DNA of 22,315 nucleotides from a virus. The translations under genes were made by a program, and so were the position numbers. This document shows, one piece after another, positions 1 to 6,749 of the stretch. The notes below the pieces were generated by a model, which searched no databases, had not been told where the DNA came from, and saw nothing but the letters and a program-made list of their open reading frames with translations. The DNA lies in the IMG/VR virus record IMGVR_UViG_3300017963_000786, positions 1-22,315 of that record; one strand, given 5' to 3'. How positions within the stretch are numbered: position 1 is the stretch's first letter; the number at the start of each line of letters is the position of its first letter.

Positions 1-231
1 GAAAAGCTCGAACTCCGAAAATGGTGGAGGCAAGTAGCGAAAGCCGCTCGGAACTCAGAAAACGCTTTCGCTATTCCCGTTGTTATTTACCGGCGTAATC
101 GTCAACCATGGCGGATCTTAATTTCGGCGGCGTTCGTCGGCCTAGATTACGGCTTTCTCCGGTTAGACGAACCCGAAGCGGTCAAGTGGTTAAAAATGAA
201 ATACGATGAATTTAAATGTTTACCGATTTAA
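1..231 (+). CDS. C-terminal part of PDDEXK / Holliday-junction-type phage nuclease (5' end outside window)
   Basis: Frame 1 is open from the first base to a TAA at 229-231 and gives 76 residues with no start, so the gene begins upstream. The fragment has a WWRQ segment followed about 20 residues later by IPVVIYRRNRQPW. From memory this resembles the C-terminal half of small phage nucleases of the PDDEXK/Hjc type, where a catalytic 'vEvKr' strand is followed by a helix with a W-R-Q pattern and then a strand ending in R-x-x-R-x-P-W. The catalytic acidic residues would lie upstream of the window and cannot be checked. If correct, the enzyme would resolve branched DNA or process concatemers before packaging. 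The assignment rests on motif resemblance only. Confidence 0.5.
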   Translation, partial: EKLELRKWWRQVAKAARNSENAFAIPVVIYRRNRQPWRILISAAFVGLDYGFLRLDEPEAVKWLKMKYDEFKCLPI

Positions 232-246
232 AGAAGGGCGGAAAGT

Positions 247-348
247 ATGGCTAAGATTTTAGAATACGTAGGGAATAAGAAAGGCGTACCAGAAGAGGTT
301 TTACTCATTATAATTTTAGGGGCGAGCGATGATTTTAAAAATTGTTGA
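247..348 (+). CDS. 33-residue hypothetical protein
   Basis: ATG at 247 opens a 33-codon frame ending in TGA at 346-348. A purine-rich AAGGGCGGAAAG lies just upstream and could act as a ribosome binding site. It starts 15 bases after the nuclease stop and overlaps the next gene by 20 bases, as expected in a compact phage operon. The middle is hydrophobic (LLIII around residues 19-23) but too short to be a clear membrane span. No family is recognised. It may be a leader that couples translation of the next gene rather than a functional protein. Confidence 0.4.
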   Translation: MAKILEYVGNKKGVPEEVLLIIILGASDDFKNC

Positions 349-517
349 GAACAAACCCATTATTAGTAAATTTATAGACGGGATCGTGTTGACGAGTTTA
401 AACGGGGATTATGTCGAAATCGATTTAGACTATACCGGAATTGTTTTTACCGTGATTAAAACCGGGCAACGGTACCGCATCGACAACCAAGGCGATGTTA
501 AACCGTTGCCCGAATAG
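329..517 (+). CDS. Small hypothetical protein (62 aa)
   Basis: This 62-residue frame has alternating hydrophobic and polar residues, which suggests a small beta-rich protein. A purine-rich TTAGGGGCGAGCG precedes the ATG. It is the last rightward gene before the strand switch: its TAG ends at 517 and the convergent leftward gene ends at 519, so the two stops are one base apart. No obvious hairpin-plus-T-run terminator lies between them. No family is recognised. Confidence 0.55.
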   Translation: MILKIVENKPIISKFIDGIVLTSLNGDYVEIDLDYTGIVFTVIKTGQRYRIDNQGDVKPLPE

Positions 518-518
518 C

Positions 519-956
519 TTACCGGAAAAGGTCCCGGACCGCTTCAAAAAGAGCTATTCGCTTTTTGCGGTTGGGGCCTAAAATGTCTATTAGCCCGTCG
601 ATTCGAGAGATAACGCGTAAAACCGTAGTAGCGGCGACCCATGCTTTAAACTCGGGGCTACCCATTTTGAATATGATTAAATTTAAAACTTCGTCCGCTT
701 CGGTTTTAACGTAACAATTAACTTGACCCCTGTCCCGGTAGTCGGGACCGTAAATGGCGTAATTGTTTTCCATTAGATGATTAAAAGTTTCTTCGGGGTC
801 TTTTACTTCTAAGAGTAAATCAATATCAGACTCGGCGGTCGGTTGACCGAAGGCGACGGACCCGGTAACAAACCCGGCGGTCATAAAATCCATGGACATT
901 TTGTGTGTAATAGGGTCACACTTTTTAAGGCGCTTAAGGGCTTTTGATTTCTTCAT
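519..956 (-). CDS. Nucleotidyltransferase-fold protein (MNT/pol-beta superfamily)
   Basis: The 145-residue product carries a nucleotidyltransferase signature near residues 32-50: GSVAFG, then SDIDLLLEV. This is the G-S loop followed by the D-x-D metal-binding pair of minimal nucleotidyltransferases. Family members transfer NMP to a protein, RNA or small molecule, and phages often carry uncharacterised ones. The third carboxylate of the family may be missing: the candidate strand reads VLNLIIF, with Asn where Asp would be expected, so activity is uncertain. The C-terminal third is helical and ends basic. A strong ribosome binding site (AAAAAGGAGAA) precedes the ATG at 956. It is the last gene of the leftward operon. 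Confidence 0.75.
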   Translation of the reverse strand: MKKSKALKRLKKCDPITHKMSMDFMTAGFVTGSVAFGQPTAESDIDLLLEVKDPEETFNHLMENNYAIYGPDYRDRGQVNCYVKTEADEVLNLIIFKMGSPEFKAWVAATTVLRVISRIDGLIDILGPNRKKRIALFEAVRDLFR

Positions 957-973
957 GTATGCAGTTCTCCTTT

Positions 974-1147
974 TTAGTTGAGTAGGTCAATCCAGTAAAT
1001 AAACGGGCATTGGTTTATATCGTCGCAAAGCGCACCAAACGTGTGGTCGGTCTTAGCTGTACAGGTTCCTAATTCATAACACGGACAATCAGTTCGCCCA
1101 TTTTTCCAAATATCTTTTTGTCTTTGCTCTTTGTGTCTTGGGTCCAT
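974..1147 (-). CDS. 57-residue Cys-rich small protein
   Basis: The leftward frame opens with ATG at 1145-1147 and ends with TAA at 974-976. It has a near-ideal ribosome binding site (AAAAAAAGGAGAA) eight bases upstream. The product has five cysteines (residues 21, 23, 29, 41, 48) in a CPC...C...C...C pattern, after a very polar, basic N-terminus and before an aromatic C-terminus. The spacing could bind a metal, but no named zinc-finger family is recognised. It lies between a membrane micro-protein and the nucleotidyltransferase, with gaps of only 4 and 17 bases. Confidence 0.6.
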   Translation of the reverse strand: MDPRHKEQRQKDIWKNGRTDCPCYELGTCTAKTDHTFGALCDDINQCPFIYWIDLLN

Positions 1148-1151
1148 TTAT

Positions 1152-1268
1152 TTATTCTCCTTTTTTTAAGGGTATAGCCCAAACATAAACTAAGATAGCG
1201 AAGATTCCGACGCCGAACGTAACCCCGCCCCATATCGCTATTAAACAAAGTATCTCGTAAAAAGTCAT
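1152..1268 (-). CDS. 38-residue single-span membrane peptide
   Basis: ATG at 1266-1268 is preceded by AGAGGGA and opens a 38-codon frame ending in TAA at 1152-1154. Residues 6-32 are continuously hydrophobic and rich in I, L, V, G and W, followed by a KK-containing tail. This is a standard single transmembrane helix with a short positive tail. Spacing to its neighbours is 4 and 8 bases. Such phage peptides may be holin-like, regulatory or exclusion factors, and nothing here distinguishes these. The existence of the gene is better supported than any function. Confidence 0.6.
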   Translation of the reverse strand: MTFYEILCLIAIWGGVTFGVGIFAILVYVWAIPLKKGE

Positions 1269-1276
1269 AATTCCCT

Positions 1277-1495
1277 CTACCAATTTTGTGAATCGGTTTC
1301 ACTTATAACGTGTAAATAGTCGTGCTTATCCACTTCGCCGATAGCATATATTTTTAAGTCGTCGCCGAACCATTCGATTAATTCTTCCGACGCTTCAATT
1401 TCAAAACATAGCGTACGGGTCTTATTGTACGCTAACACTTTAACCACGCCGTCGGAAGCGTACAGACTTCGCTGTAATTTAAATATCTCTTTCAT
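1277..1495 (-). CDS. Small hypothetical protein (72 aa)
   Basis: This 72-residue acidic protein alternates beta-like hydrophobic stretches with charged turns. Its start overlaps the end of the upstream leftward gene by 17 bases, indicating translational coupling. The only ribosome-binding-like element is a weak GGGG about ten bases upstream. No cysteine cluster, membrane span or known motif is seen. The layout fits the run of small phage accessory proteins. Function unknown. Confidence 0.6.
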   Translation of the reverse strand: MKEIFKLQRSLYASDGVVKVLAYNKTRTLCFEIEASEELIEWFGDDLKIYAIGEVDKHDYLHVISETDSQNW

Positions 1496-1916
1496 TATGC
1501 AAGCCCCATTGGTCGATTAAGTATGTGTGTCCATCGTGGTAGCCGTCACCGGGTTTTCTAATGCGGTCGTCCAAGCCGTAAAACCATTCGACGTCGTCGC
1601 GCTCTTTTAACTCCTGTATTTTATCGTCGCTTGGTAAGTGGGTAGTGATATACGCACCGTCGTGATAAACGGTGAACTTCGATTGACCGTCGGTGTCGGT
1701 ATCCTCATAGACGCGAAAGCGCTTTCGTTTATGGGTCGATGTCTTGAGCGGCGGGCGTTTTAGCGTTTCGGTAGTGTCTGACGAATCGACAATCTCGACT
1801 TGAACTCTACAAAGCCCACTATCATTTAACGCTTTAGTTATACTCTTTAGGGCTTGACCGATGGTTGCATTGTTGGGTACTTTCACCCGGATATCTAATT
1901 CGATTGATTTACTCAT
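1479..1916 (-). CDS. Hypothetical protein (145 aa)
   Basis: The ATG at 1916 is preceded by GAGGAA at good spacing. The first 45 residues look like a small alpha/beta unit (strand, helix, strand). A basic, Thr/Lys-rich linker near residues 53-66 follows. The second half is Asp-rich with aromatic residues (VEWFYGLDD, then GDGYHDG). It could be a two-domain protein. No family is recognised. It starts 5 bases after the ribbon-helix-helix gene and overlaps the next gene by 17 bases. Confidence 0.6.
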   Translation of the reverse strand: MSKSIELDIRVKVPNNATIGQALKSITKALNDSGLCRVQVEIVDSSDTTETLKRPPLKTSTHKRKRFRVYEDTDTDGQSKFTVYHDGAYITTHLPSDDKIQELKERDDVEWFYGLDDRIRKPGDGYHDGHTYLIDQWGLHNERDI

Positions 1917-1921
1917 AGGTA

Positions 1922-2083
1922 TTATTCCTCTTCATTTTCTGCTACAAAATCGTTGATTAATTGGCGGACTTGCTCAACCGCTGTTACTTGATTTTCGAGA
2001 CAAATCATTCGAAACCGTTTCCACATATTCCGGTTGATTCCGCGTAATAAAAAATTAATAGTTGTACTCTTTGGTTTAGCCAT
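1922..2083 (-). CDS. 53-residue ribbon-helix-helix-like protein
   Basis: ATG at 2081-2083, preceded by AAAGGAGAAACGG, opens a 53-codon frame ending in TAA at 1922-1924. The product has a basic N-terminal strand (residues 5-13, STTINFLLR), a helix with W and R (about 18-30), a turn (NQVT) and a second helix (about 34-48). This is the ribbon-helix-helix layout of Arc/CopG-type DNA-binding proteins, which dimerise through the strand. A protein of this kind in an accessory operon could regulate it. An RHH-like fold without repressor activity is also possible. The frame overlaps the upstream gene by 8 bases. Confidence 0.6.
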   Translation of the reverse strand: MAKPKSTTINFLLRGINRNMWKRFRMICLENQVTAVEQVRQLINDFVAENEEE

Positions 2084-2300
2084 TTTTCCGTTTCTCCTTT
2101 ATAGTGTTTATACCGTAAACATAGATAGTGTCGATGTGTTCCCCCATCGCACGGAGCGACGAGAATGACCAACATTTATGAAATTCTTTACACGACACGC
2201 GGTAGTAAAATTTTTGGACGGCGTAGAGGGTTTCAATGGTGCATGGGGTCAAGCGACCGTCGATCATAAGGGACATTTTATTTTTATAGGGCTTTGGCAT
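2076..2300 (-). CDS. Small hypothetical protein (74 aa)
   Basis: The 74-residue product is basic, with aromatic residues (FYYRV, WSF) and three cysteines. AAGGA precedes the ATG at slightly long spacing (about 11 bases). A downstream Met at residue 9 has no better ribosome binding site, so the first start is kept. It overlaps the ribbon-helix-helix gene by 8 bases. The fold could be a small beta unit with a C-terminal helix. No family is recognised. Confidence 0.55.
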   Translation of the reverse strand: MPKPYKNKMSLMIDGRLTPCTIETLYAVQKFYYRVSCKEFHKCWSFSSLRAMGEHIDTIYVYGINTIKEKRKNG

Positions 2301-2325
2301 GGGTTTCGGTTTCCTTAGCTATGAG

Positions 2326-2544
2326 TTAAAGGCGGTCATAAATGCTATAGGTCTCCGCGTCACCTGAACACATATCGATTGCGTTTTTGCAGATGTCGCA
2401 AAAGTAAAATGTTTTACCGCCCATTATAAGGGCGCGGCGCTCCACTTTGTATTGGTGCCCGTCTGCATTAAAATACCACGACCGTTGGTCGCTTCTAACG
2501 AGTATGTGAGCGGCGCACTTCTTATTCGCGCAAAATTTTTCCAT
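2326..2544 (-). CDS. Small putative zinc-binding protein (72 aa)
   Basis: The product has a C-x4-C pair (residues 5 and 10) and a C-x2-C pair (about 49 and 52), with one more Cys near 59. The two knuckle-like pairs are separated by a region of apparent beta character. This resembles a treble-clef or zinc-ribbon arrangement, although the first pair has unusual spacing. AAAGGGGAT upstream of the ATG serves as ribosome binding site. Phages often encode such small zinc proteins, with DNA, RNA or protein partners. The function here is unknown. Confidence 0.55.
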   Translation of the reverse strand: MEKFCANKKCAAHILVRSDQRSWYFNADGHQYKVERRALIMGGKTFYFCDICKNAIDMCSGDAETYSIYDRL

Positions 2545-2559
2545 TTTTAATTATCCCCT

Positions 2560-2802
2560 TTATAAAGTTTTCCATTCGCCGTTTTCAAAATATTGTAGGG
2601 TAGTACACCCGTAATGAATACCGAAGTTGTCCAAGGGCGCGAAATTGTAGTCCGACATAAGGCCCTTGAAATAGGTTATGTTATCGTCGTCAAGTAGCTT
2701 GAACTTAATAGCGGGCTTTACCTCTTCATCCGTGGGCATGTTTTTAACCCCGGTATGGAATCCGTTTTCGATAATGTCTTTAGTGATAGTCCAATGATTC
2801 AT
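2560..2802 (-). CDS. Hypothetical protein (80 aa)
   Basis: The start was placed at the ATG of MNHWTITKD (2800-2802) because AAAAGGGGG lies just upstream. The longer frame to 2868 would run deep into the preceding gene and has no such site. The 80-residue product reads as a mixed alpha/beta protein with many aromatic residues and ends in WKTL. No signature motif, membrane span or cysteine pair is seen. It sits 14 bases after the neighbouring gene. Confidence 0.6.
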   Translation of the reverse strand: MNHWTITKDIIENGFHTGVKNMPTDEEVKPAIKFKLLDDDNITYFKGLMSDYNFAPLDNFGIHYGCTTLQYFENGEWKTL

Positions 2803-2816
2803 GGTTAGCCCCCTTT

Positions 2817-3218
2817 TTAGCAAACATCGATTAATCGGGTTTCGATTTCGTCGGCTTCCGGGTAGCATTTTTCTCCGTCCGCTTCCGCCATTTCGCGAGC
2901 GTCTTCGGTGTCTTCCGCTTCAAATGACTCAGTGTACCGTTCGATTAAATAGCCGTCTTCGTCGAGCGCTACGATTTCAAACTCAAATATGCTCATGTCA
3001 GCTTCCTTTTTCTCTATTGATATGATGGTAGTACTTGAGGCGGTAATCAAACCCCGGATAGCGGCTTCGGGTGTCGGGTAATTCTTACCGCAACCGAAAA
3101 CACCGTCGGCGTAAAACGTTTTATAAGACACGTCTTGATTAACCTTTATTTCGAAAACGCCCGTGTATTTTTCTAATTCAACGTGCTTAGTTTCTATCTT
3201 AAAAATTTGTTCGGTCAT
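2817..3218 (-). CDS. Hypothetical two-part acidic protein (133 aa), possible internal start
   Basis: TAGGAGACTAAATAAA precedes the ATG at 3218 and supports this start. Residues 1-70 look like a small beta-rich domain. Residues 75-133 form a second, highly acidic unit (IFEFEIVALDEDGYL followed by Glu/Asp-rich helices). Between them an ATG at 2996 (Met75) has its own AAGGA seven bases upstream, so a separate 59-residue C-terminal product could also be made. No family is recognised. The acidity could reflect DNA mimicry or simply a soluble phage protein. Only the charge and the internal site are visible. Confidence 0.6.
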   Translation of the reverse strand: MTEQIFKIETKHVELEKYTGVFEIKVNQDVSYKTFYADGVFGCGKNYPTPEAAIRGLITASSTTIISIEKKEADMSIFEFEIVALDEDGYLIERYTESFEAEDTEDAREMAEADGEKCYPEADEIETRLIDVC

Positions 3219-3231
3219 TTTATTTAGTCTC

Positions 3232-4578
3232 CTATAAGATTATTCTGTTTTGAGTAATTCCGTGAGCGGTACGGGAAGCAAGACATACGCGCCTTTCTCC
3301 TGTTCGGTAAAGCCGGTATTCCGCGTATTTATGCAAGAAAACGTTAGCTCGATTTTTAAGAAAGTCGTAGGCGTATTCAAGGTCAACGGTCCGTAAGATT
3401 ACTTGGCGGTTTTCGTTCGTTATCGCGTAAGTAATGCAATGCTTTTCGATTGCGGGAATTAACCACGCCAAGTTGTCGAAGGATTCGCTTTTATCCCTAA
3501 TGTGAGATATGTACTTTTTGGGGATCGCGTTAATAAAATCCGCTTCCGTATGGATTGTACGACCGTATGTATTTGATTGATAGTCGGGGTCTTTGGAAAC
3601 GGCTTCGAACTCTTCCGCTTCGAATTCTTGGACGGATAAGTAATCGACGCCGAACAGCCACGCAAGCGCCCGATGGTTGTCGCGATACTCTTTAGTGACG
3701 CGGTAAAACTTGTCGTTCAAGTCCAGTATAAAAACCGGGTCCGGCTTTATCTTATAAAGAGAGTTCGCGCCCATACCGCCTTTGACCGATACGAGTTGAA
3801 CTAAGGTGTATTCCCCGTTCTTGATTTCGTGCCCGCAATCTCGACATTCTTTATCGTTCCAATGTCGGTCCGACCCACGGGCGCTTAGCATGGCGTTTCC
3901 ATTTCCACATTTGGGGCATACCGGAGCGGAGCCGTCCACTTGGATTACTTCCCCGTCTTCCTTCCCTTTAATAAATTCGCGAAGTGTGGCGACGTCTTCA
4001 ACAACCGGGGCGGCTTCCTTTTGAAAGTGGCGTTTAACGGTTTTTCGGGACCATATTTTCGGAGCGTGTCCGTCTTCTTTTAATTCGGCGGCGTGTTCTT
4101 GGGCGTCTTCTCTATATTCCCAACCGCTTTCCAATTTATCGTCAACAACGATGAAGGCGGTATATGCAGCATTGTCGATTATTGCGTCGCGGTCGGCTTG
4201 TTCGTAAGCTTTCGGATCGTAGGCCCGTTCGTTTTCCTTAGCGAACCATTTCGGAACGGCGATTTTATCGGTTTGTTCGTCGATCATATCGCGGACCCTG
4301 TCGACCCACTGTTTAAATGCATACCGCTCATTGAACGATTTGAAAGTCATTTTAGTTTCTTCGTCTTCTAAGTCTTCCGTCCAGTAAAGCGCGCCCTTTA
4401 CGCTATCCGTAAAGAATGCATGAAAAGAGCCGAACTTACGGTCGCCGTTGTCGAGCGTGTTCTCGGCGTACTTGTTAATGTAGTATCGGGCGACATCTTG
4501 TATAGTGTCACCTATATTGTAGCTCATTAAACGCTTTTCCATTTGTTCTTTAGTGGCGTTCGTTAGTCTAAATCCCAT
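3232..4578 (-). CDS. Large zinc-ribbon protein of unknown function (448 aa)
   Basis: This is the first and longest leftward gene. The start was chosen at 4578 (MGFRLTN) because GGGGGG lies seven bases upstream. An ATG at 4593 has no ribosome binding site. A central CPKC...CRDCG pair of knuckles (about residues 221, 224, 245, 248) marks a zinc ribbon that would bind nucleic acid or protein. The flanking regions are helical, charged and rich in W and Y. No polymerase, primase or helicase motif was recognised. Its position next to the strong leftward promoter suggests early, abundant expression. It could be a DNA-metabolism or host-takeover protein, but this is not shown. Confidence 0.65.
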   Translation of the reverse strand: MGFRLTNATKEQMEKRLMSYNIGDTIQDVARYYINKYAENTLDNGDRKFGSFHAFFTDSVKGALYWTEDLEDEETKMTFKSFNERYAFKQWVDRVRDMIDEQTDKIAVPKWFAKENERAYDPKAYEQADRDAIIDNAAYTAFIVVDDKLESGWEYREDAQEHAAELKEDGHAPKIWSRKTVKRHFQKEAAPVVEDVATLREFIKGKEDGEVIQVDGSAPVCPKCGNGNAMLSARGSDRHWNDKECRDCGHEIKNGEYTLVQLVSVKGGMGANSLYKIKPDPVFILDLNDKFYRVTKEYRDNHRALAWLFGVDYLSVQEFEAEEFEAVSKDPDYQSNTYGRTIHTEADFINAIPKKYISHIRDKSESFDNLAWLIPAIEKHCITYAITNENRQVILRTVDLEYAYDFLKNRANVFLHKYAEYRLYRTGERRVCLASRTAHGITQNRIIL

Positions 4579-4616
4579 TTTGCGGCCCCCCATCAGTTAA
4601 AGGTTAAAATAAAAAG

Positions 4617-4645
4617 ATCGTATATTAAAATATGCAGTGTGTCAA
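4617..4645 (-). promoter_or_regulatory. Sigma70-type promoter for the leftward operon
   Basis: Read on the minus strand, TTGACA (4645-4640) is followed after exactly 17 bases by TACGAT (4622-4617). This is a perfect -35 box and a 4-of-6 -10 box at ideal spacing. The predicted start, near 4610, leaves about 30 bases of leader with the GGGGGG ribosome binding site ahead of the ATG at 4578. This is the best promoter match noticed in the window. Confidence 0.7.
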
Positions 4646-4756
4646 TGCGTATCATGTATATTTTTACACCAATATTAGCGCAAATTCCATGCCACGCTTT
4701 TTTAATTTTAACTCCGAATTTTATAAACTATTGAATATACAGGGGGAATAATAAAG

Positions 4757-4793
4757 TTGACTTTGGCGTTTTAACTCAATAAAACTATATAAT
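4757..4793 (+). promoter_or_regulatory. Candidate rightward (late) promoter upstream of terS
   Basis: Several overlapping part-matches exist: TTGACT (4757-4762) with TAAAAC 17 bases on, and TTGGCG (4763-4768) with TATATA 17 bases on or TATAAT (4788-4793) 19 bases on. None is perfect on both boxes. The site is placed correctly for the long rightward operon, leaving a leader of about 50 bases. Late phage promoters often need an activator, which would suit imperfect boxes. Confidence 0.35.
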
Positions 4794-4851
4794 AAGATAT
4801 TAATATTTTTTATTTTGAGGGACCCAATTTGACGTTTTTTAAGGATTTGAC

Positions 4852-5250
4852 ATGCTAAGGTACGCTTACGGCTCCGAATGCGATAAAATCGCCTTTGATA
4901 CGCTTTCCGAAAAAGCGTTAAGATCGAAGGCGGACGCGTGTTCGGCGCTTAAGTGTTCTTTAGAAACCTTTGAAAAATGGATGCGGGACAACCAAAGTTT
5001 TCACGACGCCGTTGTTTCCGGGCTTCTTGAGGGCGAAAAGAAGTTTCGAAAAAAGATAAATCGAATGGCGTTTCGGTCCCCCAAGACCGCAAACACAAAA
5101 TTACTCTTGGCGTTGGCTCAAGACGTCTACGGGATCGGCGACCCCCTAAGCGACAAACACGACCCGTTTAAATCGCCGGAAGACGCGGATAAGATAAACG
5201 ATCAAGATGCAATTGATATCTATTATGAAGTTATGAAAGGCGAAAAGTGA
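4852..5250 (+). CDS. terS: Small terminase subunit
   Basis: The 132-residue product precedes the large terminase gene and has the usual size and layout. A helix-turn-helix-like N-terminus (about residues 22-50, with ACSALKCSLETFEKWM) would recognise DNA. A basic helical middle and an acidic C-terminal tail, likely to contact the large subunit, follow. Small subunits bind the packaging start site and regulate the motor. TTTTTAAGGA stands seven bases before the ATG. The stop overlaps the next start as GTGA. Sequence similarity in this family is weak, so the call relies largely on position. Confidence 0.75.
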   Translation: MLRYAYGSECDKIAFDTLSEKALRSKADACSALKCSLETFEKWMRDNQSFHDAVVSGLLEGEKKFRKKINRMAFRSPKTANTKLLLALAQDVYGIGDPLSDKHDPFKSPEDADKINDQDAIDIYYEVMKGEK

Positions 5251-6749
5251 CCCCGGAAGGCGTTTTAAAATCAAGGATAGCTGTCTTGCAACGGGTTCGT
5301 AAAGACGTTACTGGAAAATTTTTAAAGGGGTTAAAGGCGTACTATAAAACACGACCGGCGGAATTTATAACCGACTGGATGATTACATACGACCCGCGCG
5401 TTACAAAGACGCCGCTTTTACCTTTTACTCTCTTCCCGAAGCAAGTGGAATTAGTTAATTGGATACAAGACCGGGTCGAGAAAAAAGAAGACGGGATAAT
5501 CGAAAAAACGCGCGACTTCGGGGTTTCTTATATTGCGATAGCTTGGGCGGTCCATGCTCTCATTTTTAAACCCGGCTTAAAAGTCGGGATAGGTAGTCGT
5601 AAGGAAAAGTTAGTCGACGAAATCGGAAACCCCGATTCACTCTTTGAAAAAGCCCGGTTAATTTTGGAATACCTACCGGCGGAGTTCCGCCCGCCTTATC
5701 TTTCTTTGTCTCATATGCGGATCGTGAATCGGGCGACGAATAGCTCAATAACCGGCGAAGCCGGGGACAACATCGGGCGGGGCGGTAGGAATACGGTTTA
5801 TTTTAAAGATGAGTCCGCGTTTTATGAGAGACCGCAAAAAATCGAAGCGGCTTTGTCTATGAACTCGGACGTTAAGATCGACATATCGACGCCCAACGGA
5901 GCCGGAAACCCGTTTTTTCTTAAGCGCATGTCAAAGAAATTCGAGGTTTTTATTTGTGATTGGCGCGACGATCCTCGAAAAAATCAAGCGTGGTACGAAA
6001 AGCAATTAGATCTTTTCGACCCGTGGATTGTAGCGCAAGAAATCGACCGGGATTACTACGCATCGATAGAGGGGATTTGTATCCCGGCGAAGTATGTTCG
6101 GGCGGCTATTGATTTCCCATTAGCGGCGGAAGGCGCTAAAAAGGCGGGTTTGGATATAGCCGACGAAGGCAAAGACGCGAATGCGCTTTGTTTGCGACAC
6201 GGATCGGTTATAACAAAAATCGACTCTTGGAAAGTGGGGACTACGACCGAGACCGCCCGGAAAGCCTATTCGATATGCAAGGCGCGCGGCGTAGAAAGTT
6301 TAACTTACGAGTCAAACGGTGTGGGCGCGGGCGTTAAAGGGGAAATGAGGTCGATAAAAGAAAAAGAAGAGAGTGATTATAAATTACATGTAGCCGGGAT
6401 AAACCCCGGATCGCCTGATTTACCGGGCATATGGGCGGAAGGGAAGTTAGAAAAAGATATGTTTGTAAACATTCGGGCTAAACTTTGGTGGACTCTTCGC
6501 CGAAGATTTAAACGAACGTATCAAAAACGAACCGGCGCTCGTAATTGGCCTGACGATAAGTGTATTTCGATTCCTAATAATCATCAATTAATTTTGGAAC
6601 TATCGCAACCAAAAATATCACAAAACGACGCGGGTAAATTGCTCGTTGAGTCAAAGAAAGCAATGGCGAAGAGGGGCGTTAAATCCGGTAATTTAGCTGA
6701 TTGTCTTATGTTAAGCGAACATAAACCGACACGGGTTTTCGCTGCGTGA
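5247..6749 (+). CDS. terL: Large terminase subunit (packaging ATPase and nuclease)
   Basis: This 500-residue protein shows the two-domain terminase layout. The ATPase part has a deviant Walker A loop EKTRDFGVSY (86-95) in place of GxxGxGKT, as in related terminases. It also has a Walker B strand ending in D188-E189 (VYFKDESA) and a coupling motif STPNG (214-218). The RNase H-like nuclease part has GLDIADEGKDANA (301-313, with D303 as likely metal ligand) and a late Asp in LADCLML. It powers DNA entry through the portal and cuts concatemers. It starts at GTG, overlapping the small-subunit stop, with AAAGGCG upstream. Its own TGA overlaps the GTG of a micro-gene. Confidence 0.92.
   Translation: MTPEGVLKSRIAVLQRVRKDVTGKFLKGLKAYYKTRPAEFITDWMITYDPRVTKTPLLPFTLFPKQVELVNWIQDRVEKKEDGIIEKTRDFGVSYIAIAWAVHALIFKPGLKVGIGSRKEKLVDEIGNPDSLFEKARLILEYLPAEFRPPYLSLSHMRIVNRATNSSITGEAGDNIGRGGRNTVYFKDESAFYERPQKIEAALSMNSDVKIDISTPNGAGNPFFLKRMSKKFEVFICDWRDDPRKNQAWYEKQLDLFDPWIVAQEIDRDYYASIEGICIPAKYVRAAIDFPLAAEGAKKAGLDIADEGKDANALCLRHGSVITKIDSWKVGTTTETARKAYSICKARGVESLTYESNGVGAGVKGEMRSIKEKEESDYKLHVAGINPGSPDLPGIWAEGKLEKDMFVNIRAKLWWTLRRRFKRTYQKRTGARNWPDDKCISIPNNHQLILELSQPKISQNDAGKLLVESKKAMAKRGVKSGNLADCLMLSEHKPTRVFAA

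Larger units (their letters stand above)
4579..4851. other. AT-rich divergent control region
   Basis: The 273 bases between the leftward zinc-ribbon gene and the rightward terminase gene contain no convincing ORF and are clearly richer in A+T than their surroundings. They hold the leftward promoter, candidate rightward promoter elements and the two ribosome binding sites. Packaging start sites (cos or pac) often lie just upstream of the small terminase gene, so one could be here, but no recognisable site or repeat array was seen. Confidence 0.6.

Noticed and set aside
1069-1302. Leftward 77-codon frame
   Set aside because: It overlaps two better-supported small genes (974-1147 and 1152-1268), each with a strong ribosome binding site, has none itself, and its product is a basic, low-order sequence.
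2803-2868. Longer start for the 80-residue leftward gene
   Set aside because: The extension would overlap the neighbouring gene by 52 bases and lacks a ribosome binding site, whereas AAAAGGGGG sits correctly before the ATG at 2802.
2801-3025. Rightward 74-codon frame within the leftward cluster
   Set aside because: It is antisense to two coherent leftward genes with good ribosome binding sites, and its Arg/Leu/Pro-rich product looks like a shadow.
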